Part shown: positions 26,324-34,139 of the stretch, piece by piece
Numbering within the stretch: position 1 is the stretch's first letter
Layout of the letters: every line of letters begins with the position of its first letter
Assembly: GCF_000014565.1 (NCBI RefSeq)
Contig: NC_008268.1
Location: 3,658,001-3,722,000, forward strand
Reading direction: 5' to 3'
Source of the DNA: Rhodococcus jostii RHA1
GTDB taxonomy: Bacteria > Actinomycetota > Actinomycetes > Mycobacteriales > Mycobacteriaceae
Length of the DNA stretch: 64,000 nt
Notes under the pieces: generated by a model
The model's database searches: none
What the model was told of the DNA's origin: nothing
Seen by the model: the letters and a program-made list of their open reading frames with translations, nothing else
Position numbers and translations under genes: made by a program

Positions 26324-28393
26324 GTGAGTTTGAAACCCCTCGCACTGTTCGTCAATCACGACGGCGTGTCTTCGCGCGCATCCGTCACCTGTCAGTACAA
26401 GTGCGGAAACGCGTGCTCCCACGACGTGCCCAACACCTCGCACGGCGAATACTTCCGTGACATCGCCCGTACCGCCCTGTCGCGGCGCGGGATGCTGCGC
26501 GGGACCGGGATGGCCGTCCTCGCCGTCGGCGCGGGCAGTGCGCTGGTGGCCTGCTCGGACGACTCCGGCAACGGAAGCGTCTCCGGTTCGGACGGTTCGG
26601 ACGGTTCCGCACCAGCCGGAACGAACTTCGACGCCGTCGCCCCCAACACCGAGGACGCCCTCGTCGTCCCCGACGGGTACGAGCAGGCCGTGGTGATCCG
26701 CTGGGGCGACCCGGTGCTGCCCGGGGCTCCCGCGTTCGACTTCGACAACCAGACCGCCCAGGCGCAGGCGCAGCAGTTCGGGTTCAACAACGACTTCGCC
26801 GGACTCCTGCCGGTCGAGGGGCAGCCGAACACCTTCCTGCTGGTGGTCAACCACGAGTACACCACCGAGCCGTTCATGTTCACGGGCTACGACGCCGAGA
26901 ACCCGTCGCCGGAGCAGTTCCAGACCGCGCTCGCCGCCCACGGGCTGTCCGTGGTGCAGGTGAAGGGCGAATCCGCCTCCGGCGCGCTCACTCCCGAGTT
27001 CGGACCGTACAACCGGCGCATCACGGCGACGACGGAATTCGTCGTCACCGGCCCTGCCGCGGGCAGCGACTTCCTGAAGACGTCCGCGGACCCGACGGGC
27101 ACGAAGGTGCTCGGCACGCTGAACAACTGTTCGGGTGGCGTCACCCCGTGGGGCACGGTGCTGTCGGGGGAGGAGAACTTCAACCAGTACTTCGCGAACG
27201 CCGAACTGGTCACCGACCCCGCCGTCGCCGCACGGCTGAAGCGGTACGGCGTGGAAGGTGGTGCGTCCGAACGTAAGTGGGAACGGTTCGACAAGCGTTT
27301 CGACCTCGCCCAGGAGCCGAACGAGGTGAACCGCTTCGGCTACGTCGTCGAAGTCGATCCGTGGGACGCGACGTCCGCACCCGTCAAGCACACGGCACTG
27401 GGCCGGTTCAAGCACGAGGCCGCCACCATCCACGTCACCGACGACGGCACCGTCGTGGCGTACAGCGGTGACGACGAACGATTCGACTACATGTACAAGT
27501 TCGTCTCCAGCCGCAAGGTGATGGACGGCAGGAGCCAGGCCGCATTGCGCCACAACATGACGCTGCTGGACGCGGGCACCCTGTACGTCGCGAAGTTCAG
27601 CGGCAACTCGGCGGACGAAATCGACGGGTCGGGCACGCTGCCGGCGAGCGGCACGTTCGACGGCACCGGCGAGTGGATCCCGCTGCTGCGCACCGGCGAG
27701 GACGGCCGGGGCGAGTCGCTCGTCGACGGCATGAGCGCCGAGGAGGTGGCGGTGTTCACCCGTCAGGCCGGCGACAAGGTGGGTGCCACCAAGATGGACC
27801 GTCCCGAGGACTTCGAACCCAGCCCGACGACCGGCAAGGTGTACGTGGCACTGACCAACAACACCAAGCGCGGCGTCGACGGCGCGGCGGCCGCCGACGA
27901 GGCCAACCCGCGGAACAACAACAAGAACGGCCAGGTCCTCGAACTCACCGACGACCACGCCGGCACCGCGTTCACGTGGAACCTGCTGCTCGTGTGCGGT
28001 GACCCGACGGAGGCCGACACCTACTTCGGCGGCTTCGACAAGGCGAGCGTCAGCCCGATCTCCTGCCCCGACAACCTCGCGTTCGATCCGCACGGCAACC
28101 TGTGGATCTCCACCGACGGCAACGCGCTGAAGTCCAACGACGGCCTGTTCAGCGTCGTCCTCGAGGGCCCGAACCGCGGGGAGACCAAGCAGTTCCTCAC
28201 CGTGCCCAAGGGCGCCGAGACGTGCGGTCCGATCGTCGGCGAGCAGCGGGTCACGGTGTGCGTGCAGCACCCGGGTGAACTGGACGACGCCAGCGCCGAC
28301 AACCCGGCGTCGCACTGGCCCGACGGCGGCGACGCGCAGCCGCGTCCCGCCGTCGTGGCGGTGTGGAAGTCGGGCGGCCGGATCGGCGTCTGA
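26324..28393 (+). CDS. PhoX-like (DUF839) Tat-exported lipoprotein phosphatase
   Basis: A 689-residue protein of the PhoX/DUF839 family, calcium/iron-dependent alkaline phosphatases in characterised members. A ~45-residue leader with a Cys cluster (CQYKCGNAC) precedes a twin-arginine signal (SRRGMLRGTGMAVLAVGAG) that ends in a possible lipobox, ALVAC. Characteristic core pieces are LLVVNHEYT, NCSGGVTPWGTVLSGEENF, GRFKHEAATIH, RPEDFEPSPTTGKVY and NLAFDPHGNLWISTDG. Start GTG 26324 has a GGGAGCC box 5 bases upstream. Likely role: release of phosphate from organic esters outside the cytoplasm. No Pho box was identified with confidence. Confidence 0.87.
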   Translation: MSLKPLALFVNHDGVSSRASVTCQYKCGNACSHDVPNTSHGEYFRDIARTALSRRGMLRGTGMAVLAVGAGSALVACSDDSGNGSVSGSDGSDGSAPAGTNFDAVAPNTEDALVVPDGYEQAVVIRWGDPVLPGAPAFDFDNQTAQAQAQQFGFNNDFAGLLPVEGQPNTFLLVVNHEYTTEPFMFTGYDAENPSPEQFQTALAAHGLSVVQVKGESASGALTPEFGPYNRRITATTEFVVTGPAAGSDFLKTSADPTGTKVLGTLNNCSGGVTPWGTVLSGEENFNQYFANAELVTDPAVAARLKRYGVEGGASERKWERFDKRFDLAQEPNEVNRFGYVVEVDPWDATSAPVKHTALGRFKHEAATIHVTDDGTVVAYSGDDERFDYMYKFVSSRKVMDGRSQAALRHNMTLLDAGTLYVAKFSGNSADEIDGSGTLPASGTFDGTGEWIPLLRTGEDGRGESLVDGMSAEEVAVFTRQAGDKVGATKMDRPEDFEPSPTTGKVYVALTNNTKRGVDGAAAADEANPRNNNKNGQVLELTDDHAGTAFTWNLLLVCGDPTEADTYFGGFDKASVSPISCPDNLAFDPHGNLWISTDGNALKSNDGLFSVVLEGPNRGETKQFLTVPKGAETCGPIVGEQRVTVCVQHPGELDDASADNPASHWPDGGDAQPRPAVVAVWKSGGRIGV

Positions 28394-28399
28394 CCCCAG

Positions 28400-28439
28400 G
28401 TGAGTGGCAAAGTGTGCCCCGGCACGCTTTGTCACTCAC
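28400..28439. terminator. Long perfect hairpin at convergent junction (repeat family 2, copy 1)
   Basis: GTGAGTGGCAAAGTGTGCC pairs with GGCACGCTTTGTCACTCAC around a 2-base centre, giving a 19-bp stem with one G-T-type mismatch. It lies between the PhoX-like gene (plus) and the NmrA-like gene (minus), whose stop codon (28436-28438) is inside the right arm. A close relative occurs at 46826. Probable bidirectional terminator; no U-tract. Confidence 0.8.
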
Positions 28440-29248
28440 CCGGCGGGGGTGGGCGGACGCCCGAGCAGCGACTCGAACATCGCGCCGCCCGCGAGGAACC
28501 CGTACCGGTCGTAGAACTCGAACATCGCGGACAACCGGGCGCGACCGTCGTCCGTCAGGTCCCGCCCGTGCCGCGACATCCACTCGTCGACGGACACCTG
28601 CTTCACCGACACCGGGCCACCCGCCCGGTCGCACAGGTCCCGCACGCTGAGGGCCTCCGGGCCGCCGAGTTCGTAGGTGGCGCCGTGGTGGATGTCCGGG
28701 CCCTCCACCAGCACTCGCGCGCCCACCTCGGCGACGTCCGCGAGTGCGACGAACGAGAACGCCGCGTCGGGGCTGTAGGGCAGTTCGACGGTCGTCGCCG
28801 TGCCCGCCAGCACCGCCCCGAAATTCTCGGCGTAGGCGCACGGCTGCAGGACGGTCCACCGGAGCCCGCCGAACGTCCGGAGTTCGTCCTCGCACCGCGC
28901 CTTGTCGACGTGGTGGGGCATGAGCGGGGTGTACGGCCAGGCCACGGAGTGGTAGACGAAGTGATCGACGCCCACCGACGCTGCGGCGCGCATCGTGTTC
29001 CGCAGCAGCGCCGGCTCGTCGGGGTGCACGTTGGGGGCGATGAAGTACACACCCCGGCAACCCGACAGCGCCTTGTCCAGTCCCGCACCCGTTTCGAGGT
29101 CGACGGCGAAATCACCGGCACGCCGGGCGGTGTGCACCACCCGGCGTACGTCGTCGAGTCCCTCGAGCGCCGCCACGACGGCGGCTCCGGTCTTCCCCGC
29201 GGCGCCGATGACGGCGATCTCGGCGCCGCGGGAGAGTGACTCGGTCAT
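28436..29248 (-). CDS. NmrA-like NAD(P)-binding protein (atypical SDR)
   Basis: A 270-residue atypical short-chain dehydrogenase/reductase. A glycine-rich dinucleotide motif is at the N-terminus (IAVIGAAGKTGAAVVAAL), then FIAPNVHPDE, VDHFVYHSVAWPYTP and LQPCAYAENFG, as in NmrA/YwnB-type proteins. The classical YxxxK pair is not evident, so it may be a redox sensor or an isomerase/reductase. It starts 5 bp after the hyuB stop on the same strand and is probably cotranscribed with hyuAB. Start ATG 29248; a longer frame to 29533 would lie inside hyuB. Confidence 0.8.
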   Translation of the reverse strand: MTESLSRGAEIAVIGAAGKTGAAVVAALEGLDDVRRVVHTARRAGDFAVDLETGAGLDKALSGCRGVYFIAPNVHPDEPALLRNTMRAAASVGVDHFVYHSVAWPYTPLMPHHVDKARCEDELRTFGGLRWTVLQPCAYAENFGAVLAGTATTVELPYSPDAAFSFVALADVAEVGARVLVEGPDIHHGATYELGGPEALSVRDLCDRAGGPVSVKQVSVDEWMSRHGRDLTDDGRARLSAMFEFYDRYGFLAGGAMFESLLGRPPTPAG

Positions 29249-29252
29249 CGGA

Positions 29253-31202
29253 TCACCGGTCGATGAAGTCGAACTCGGCGAACTTCGCTCCGCCGGACAG
29301 ACGTTCGTAGCCGGGACCGCGGTCGAAGAAGGGCTCGTCGAGGCCGCGGTCCGCGCGCAGCTGCTCACGCAGGGCCTCGGTGGCGTCGATGTCCGCGACC
29401 GGTTCCCCGGTCGACGACGCCAGCACCACACCGTAGTCGACGCGTGCACCCTCCGCGGACACCTTGCCCCACAGCACGTCCCGGACGACTTCCTCGATCG
29501 GACGGTCGAGCGGGTCGCCCCAGCCGCCGCCACCTGTGGTGCGGATGCGCACCACTTCGCCGGCCTTGATCGGTTCGGCGTCGGTCAGCGCGTCGAACTC
29601 GCGCTCGTTCGGTCCGCCGGGGTCGAGGACCACCGAGAAGGGGCGTCCGGCCTTGCCGCCCTTGACTCCCCAGCAGGAGAGGATCGACCGGTCGGCGATG
29701 GACATGAAGTTCGCGTCCTTGAGCATCCGGATGTGCTTCTCGTAGCCGAGGCCGCCGCGGTAGCGTCCGGCGCCGCCGGAGTCCTTCGCCAGGCCGAGCT
29801 TCTCGACGATGAACGGGAACCGGCTCTCGGTGAATTCGGTCGGCAGGTTCCGCGAGTCGGGAACGACGTGGATGGTGTCCTCCCCGTCCGCGTAGTGCCT
29901 GCCGCCGGACCCGCCGCCGAGCACCTCCCGCATCAGGTAGGAGTGCCCGTCGAAGTCCTCGCCGTACACCCCCGTGTAGCGGATGGTCTCCTGGTCGGCG
30001 GGCATGTTCCCGTCGACGGCTTTCGCGACGACGCCGGCGAGCACGCCGAGCAGTCGCAGGATCACGAACGTCCGGGCATTGGTGGGCGCCGGGAAGATCG
30101 GGGTGATCAGCGTGCCCTTCTCCGGGAACTTCATCTCGATCAACGGCACGACACCCTCGTTGACGTCGAGTTCCGCCATCCGCTCGGGACTGTCGGCGAG
30201 GTTGCGCAGGATCGGCGCGAGCCATTTGATGAGAAAGTTGCCGTCGGCGTAGTCACCGCAGTGGTTGATGGGACCCTTGGCCTGCGGGCCCGTGCCGTTG
30301 AAGTCGAGGATGAGGCGTTCGCCGCCCTCGTCCTCCGGGCCGGTCTTGGTGAGCGTGATCCGCTGCCGGTGCAGCATGGGCTCGTCGACGCCGTCGTGTT
30401 CGGCGTAGTCCTCCCACGTGTACTCGCCCTTCGGGATCTTGCTGAGGATCTCCCGCCGGTACGTCTCGGTGGTCGCGTCCATCATCGCGTCGAAGCAGGC
30501 CTCGACGGTGTCGCAGCCGTACCGCTCGAACAGCTCGGTGAGACGGCGAGCGCCCATGAGGCAGGCCGAGCACTCGGCGTCGAGGTCGGCGGCCAGCGCA
30601 TCGGGCATCCGCGAGTTGCGGGTCATGATGCGCAGTGCGGCCTCGTTGGGCACACCCTGATCCCACAGCTTGATCGGCGGGACCATCAGGCCCTCCTCGT
30701 ACACCGTGGTCGCGCCCGACGGCATCGATCCCGGGCAACAGCCACCGATGTCGTCGTGGTGGCCGAACGCCTGCACGAACGCGACGACGGACGGTTCCTC
30801 CTCGCCCGGCCTGGTGGCGAACACCGGGACGGTGACGCAGAGGTCGGGGAGGTGGCCGATGCCGCCTTCGGACAGGTAGACGTCGTTGTGGAAGTAGACG
30901 TCGCCGGGCTTCATCGTGTCGAGCGGGAAGTCCCGGGCCACCGGGTGCACCAGCGCCGAATACGAACGGCCCGTGAGCTTCCGGAGGTTTCGGTCGTGGA
31001 TGCCGGCGCGGAAGTCGTGGGCGTCGCGGATCATCGGGGAGCGGGAGGTCCGCGAGATCGACGTCTCGACCTCCATCTCGACGCTGGCGAGGTAGCCGGC
31101 GACGATCTCCACCAGCACCGGGTCGGGGGTCGTGCCGTCGACCGGGGTCAGCCGGTAGGGCTTGACCGCCTGCACTGCAACGGGTTCGGTGGTGACGGTC
31201 AT
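29253..31202 (-). CDS. hyuB: Hydantoinase B / oxoprolinase family protein
   Basis: A 649-residue protein of the HyuB family (usual length 520-650). Seen: VYLSEGGIGHLPDLCV, FGHHDDIGG, ILDFNGTGPQAKGPINH, GLAKDSGGAGRYRGGLG and the glycine-rich end TTGGGGWGDP. Together with HyuA it forms ATP-dependent cyclic-amide hydrolases: hydantoinase, N-methylhydantoinase, 5-oxoprolinase or acetophenone-carboxylase-type enzymes. Start ATG 31202 overlaps the hyuA stop by 4 bp. The true substrate cannot be read from sequence. The neighbouring molybdenum hydroxylase and nucleobase permease suggest a heterocyclic ring product (inference). Confidence 0.88.
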   Translation of the reverse strand: MTVTTEPVAVQAVKPYRLTPVDGTTPDPVLVEIVAGYLASVEMEVETSISRTSRSPMIRDAHDFRAGIHDRNLRKLTGRSYSALVHPVARDFPLDTMKPGDVYFHNDVYLSEGGIGHLPDLCVTVPVFATRPGEEEPSVVAFVQAFGHHDDIGGCCPGSMPSGATTVYEEGLMVPPIKLWDQGVPNEAALRIMTRNSRMPDALAADLDAECSACLMGARRLTELFERYGCDTVEACFDAMMDATTETYRREILSKIPKGEYTWEDYAEHDGVDEPMLHRQRITLTKTGPEDEGGERLILDFNGTGPQAKGPINHCGDYADGNFLIKWLAPILRNLADSPERMAELDVNEGVVPLIEMKFPEKGTLITPIFPAPTNARTFVILRLLGVLAGVVAKAVDGNMPADQETIRYTGVYGEDFDGHSYLMREVLGGGSGGRHYADGEDTIHVVPDSRNLPTEFTESRFPFIVEKLGLAKDSGGAGRYRGGLGYEKHIRMLKDANFMSIADRSILSCWGVKGGKAGRPFSVVLDPGGPNEREFDALTDAEPIKAGEVVRIRTTGGGGWGDPLDRPIEEVVRDVLWGKVSAEGARVDYGVVLASSTGEPVADIDATEALREQLRADRGLDEPFFDRGPGYERLSGGAKFAEFDFIDR

Positions 31203-33301
31203 CGGTTCGCTCCGTTCGAGTCGGCGATCTTGGTGATGCGGATGTTTCCGAAGGTGTCGATCCGCGCCCGGAAACCGGGGTGCACGGGGATGGTCGAGCT
31301 GAATTCCTCGATCACCGCCGGACCCTCGAGGACGTCGCCGGCACCGAGCCGGGCCCGGTCGTAGACCTGGGTGGTGACCCACTCGTCGAAGTACGCCGGA
31401 CGGGTGCCGGTCACGGCGGACTCCGCTCCGGTCCCTGCCGCGATCTCGTTGAGGATCGGGCGCTTGATCGGGCCGATGCCGCTGACGCGCAGGTTGACCC
31501 ACTCGACGTGCTGGTGCGGGTCGCCGCGGAAGTCGTAGCCGTACAGCTCCTTGTGTGCCTGGTGGAACCGGTCCGCGGCGTCGTCCATCAACTCCTGCGT
31601 GACGGGACCCTCACCGACGGGCACCCGCACCTCGAAGGCCTGGCCGAGGTAGCGCAGGTCGGCCGAGCGCGCATACTTGCGCTCGGCCTCGCCGAAGCCC
31701 TCGTCGGCGAGTGCGCGCTCCGCCTCCGCGGCGAGCGCGTCCAGCCCCGATTGCAGTTCCTCGATCTTCAGCCGGTCGTGTCTGCAGACGTGGGTCTGCA
31801 CGTAGTCGTTGCGGACGTCGACCGTGAGCAGCCCGAATGCGGACACGTTGCCCGGGTTCAGCGGGACGAGGACGTCCTTGAGACCGAGGATGTCGACCAG
31901 CCGGCAGGCGAGCAGCGAACCGGAGCCGCCGAACGTGACCAGGGTGAAGTCGCGGACGTCGAGACCGCGCTTGACCGTGATCTGCCGCAGCGCGTTGGCC
32001 TGGTTCCATGCGGACACCTCGAGGATGCCGGTGGCGCACGCCTCGAAGTCGAGCTTCAGCTGGTGGGCGAGCTGCTCGACGCCCTTGCGGGCCAGTTCGG
32101 TGTCGAGGGGGATCTCGCCGCCGAGCAGGTGGGGTGGGATGCGGCCGAGCAGCACGTGGGCGTCGGTGATCGTCGGCTCGCTGCCGCCCTTGCCGTAGCA
32201 GAGCGGTCCGGGGTCGGCACCCGCCGACTGCGGTCCGACGCGGAGCGTGCCCTCGGGGGTCTGCCAGGCGATGGAGCCGCCGCCGGCGCCGACGGTGACG
32301 ACGTCGATCATCGGGATCTTCGACGGGTACGCCCCCACCCGACCCTCGGTGGTGAGCGCGGGCTCACCGCGGACCACCACGGTGACGTCGGTCGACGTTC
32401 CGCCGCCGTCGCACGTGAGGACCTGTTCGACACCCGCGACACTCGCGATGAGCGCCGCGCCGAGCGCGCCGGCCGCCGGGCCGGACAGCACCGTCGTGAT
32501 CGGCTGGTGCACGACCTCCTTGGCGGAGAGCACGCCGCCGTTCGACTTCATCACGTAGAACGGGATGTCGCGTGCTTCGCCCTCGTCGGAGGAGAACTCG
32601 CGCAGCCGGTTGGCGATGTTGTTCACGTAGTTGCGGATGTTCGGCTTCACGGCCGCATCGACCAGCGTGGTGATGGACCGCTCGTATTCGCGGTACTCGC
32701 GCAGCACCTGGCTGGAGATGCTTACCGTGGCCTCGGGGTATTCCTCGAGCAGAAGATCCCGGACGCGGTTCTCGTGGCTGGGGTCGGCGTAGGAGTGCAT
32801 GAGGCACACGCCGATGGTGCGGATGCCGCGCTGGGCGAAGAACCGGGCGGCCTCGCGGACGTCGTCCTCGACGAGGGGGCGGATCTCGCTGCCGTCGAAC
32901 GCGAGCCGGCCGCCGATGGTGCGGACGCGGTCGGCGGGGACGATGCGGTCGGGCTTGACCCAGAAGTAGGAGTTGCCGTAGCCGTCGGGGACGGACTGGC
33001 GGGCGATCTCGAGGACGTGCTCGTACCCCTCGGTGGTGATGAATCCGAGGTTCTCGACCTTGCCTTCGAGGAGCTTGTTGGTGGCGACGGTGGTGCCGTG
33101 GCTGACGGCGCCGATCGCGTCGCCGGTCTCGCCGAGCTTGGCGAGCACCTTCTCGATACCGGTGAGGAATCCCTGCGCCGGGTCGGCAGGCGTCGAGGGC
33201 GTCTTGGTGGTGACGACGGCTCCGGACTCCTCGTCCACAGCCACGACGTCGGTGAATGTTCCGCCGGTGTCGATACCGACCCGAATCTTTCTGGATTCCA
33301 C
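31199..33301 (-). CDS. hyuA: Hydantoinase A / oxoprolinase family protein
   Basis: A 700-residue ATP-binding partner of HyuB. The N-terminal phosphate-binding loop VGIDTGGTFTDVVAVDE, GTTVATNKLLEGK, FYVMKSNGGVLSA, GPAAGALGA and CDGGGTSTDVTVV are the family's actin-like ATPase motifs. It couples ATP hydrolysis to opening of a cyclic amide, or to carboxylation in some relatives. GTG 33301 is chosen because AGGAGGAATC precedes it directly and the protein then starts like its relatives; the ORF extends upstream to 33649 without support. Its promoter should lie downstream of the hairpin at 33429-33462, which separates it from the molybdenum hydroxylase operon. Confidence 0.88.
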   Translation of the reverse strand: MESRKIRVGIDTGGTFTDVVAVDEESGAVVTTKTPSTPADPAQGFLTGIEKVLAKLGETGDAIGAVSHGTTVATNKLLEGKVENLGFITTEGYEHVLEIARQSVPDGYGNSYFWVKPDRIVPADRVRTIGGRLAFDGSEIRPLVEDDVREAARFFAQRGIRTIGVCLMHSYADPSHENRVRDLLLEEYPEATVSISSQVLREYREYERSITTLVDAAVKPNIRNYVNNIANRLREFSSDEGEARDIPFYVMKSNGGVLSAKEVVHQPITTVLSGPAAGALGAALIASVAGVEQVLTCDGGGTSTDVTVVVRGEPALTTEGRVGAYPSKIPMIDVVTVGAGGGSIAWQTPEGTLRVGPQSAGADPGPLCYGKGGSEPTITDAHVLLGRIPPHLLGGEIPLDTELARKGVEQLAHQLKLDFEACATGILEVSAWNQANALRQITVKRGLDVRDFTLVTFGGSGSLLACRLVDILGLKDVLVPLNPGNVSAFGLLTVDVRNDYVQTHVCRHDRLKIEELQSGLDALAAEAERALADEGFGEAERKYARSADLRYLGQAFEVRVPVGEGPVTQELMDDAADRFHQAHKELYGYDFRGDPHQHVEWVNLRVSGIGPIKRPILNEIAAGTGAESAVTGTRPAYFDEWVTTQVYDRARLGAGDVLEGPAVIEEFSSTIPVHPGFRARIDTFGNIRITKIADSNGANR

Positions 33302-33428
33302 GATTCCTCCTGGGCTCGTCTCTGTAAGGCAATTGCACCGCTTCCGCCGCCCGGTTTCTTTGTCACATATCGCCGAACTCATCGGTCCTCGTTCGGTGCT
33401 GCCCGTGCCCGGATGGCCCGGACAGACG

Positions 33429-33462
33429 ACAGCACCCCGAACCGGACGGTTCGGGGTGCTGT
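33429..33462 (-). terminator. Hairpin terminator after the molybdenum hydroxylase operon
   Basis: ACAGCACCCCGAACC and GGTTCGGGGTGCTGT form a perfect 15-bp stem around a GGAC loop. It sits 21 bp beyond the stop of the CoxG-like gene on the minus strand and 128 bp before the hyuA start, so it most likely ends the coxMSL-coxG transcript. No T-tract follows, as is common in actinobacteria. Confidence 0.75.
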
Positions 33463-33482
33463 GTGACGAGGTGTTCGCGACG

Positions 33483-34139
33483 CTACTTCGAGCAGGTGCC
33501 CCGCACGAGGATGCCGCCGACGAGAACACCGGCGAGGGCGATGCCGGCGCCGAGTGCGGCCGACGCGAGAACGGTTGTCGTGGAAGCACCCTCGGGCGCC
33601 CGCACCCGCGCGGCGGCTGCCGCGGGAGCCGCGGCCGCCTCCGCGACACCGGCGACCGCCGGTGCCTCGCCGGCCGCCGCGGCGACCTCGGCCGCCGGGA
33701 TGCCGTTGGCGATCACGCCGTCGATGCCCTTGAAGAACACCCCGGCCATCTTCTTCGCGACGCCGGTGATCATCCGCTGCCCGACGCCGCCGACCATGCC
33801 TCCGACGACGGCGTCCGCGTCGTAACTGAGCAGGGTGCCGCCGTCGCGTTCCTCGAGCCGCACCGTCACGTCGGCCTTGACGGTGCCGGGAGCGCCCGCA
33901 CCCGACGCCGTCATCACGAACGACTCGGGCCGATTCTGCTGCGACAGAATCACTTCGCCGTCATAGGTGCCCTTGATGGACGCGACACCCGCGGTGATGG
34001 ACAACTTGTAATGGTTGTCGCTGAGTTGCTCGAGGGACTGCACCCCGGGGATCGTCGCCGCGAGGACCCGTCCGTCCTGCAGGTTGTCGTACACGGCCTC
34101 CGGTGGGGCCGTCAGTAGGGCGGTGCCGGCGATTCTCAT
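33483..34139 (-). CDS. CoxG-like SRPBCC protein with C-terminal membrane anchor
   Basis: A 218-residue protein. Residues 1-~145 are the carbon-monoxide-dehydrogenase subunit G (CoxG) SRPBCC domain: AVYDNLQDGRVLAATIPGVQ and YKLSITAGVASIKGTYDGEV. An Ala-rich linker follows, then one hydrophobic helix (LASAALGAGIALAGVLVGGIL) and a short basic tail. In Afipia (formerly Oligotropha) CoxG helps attach CO dehydrogenase to the membrane, and the helix here fits such an anchor role. Start ATG 34139 overlaps the large-subunit stop by 4 bp, so it is part of the same operon. Confidence 0.87.
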   Translation of the reverse strand: MRIAGTALLTAPPEAVYDNLQDGRVLAATIPGVQSLEQLSDNHYKLSITAGVASIKGTYDGEVILSQQNRPESFVMTASGAGAPGTVKADVTVRLEERDGGTLLSYDADAVVGGMVGGVGQRMITGVAKKMAGVFFKGIDGVIANGIPAAEVAAAAGEAPAVAGVAEAAAAPAAAAARVRAPEGASTTTVLASAALGAGIALAGVLVGGILVRGTCSK

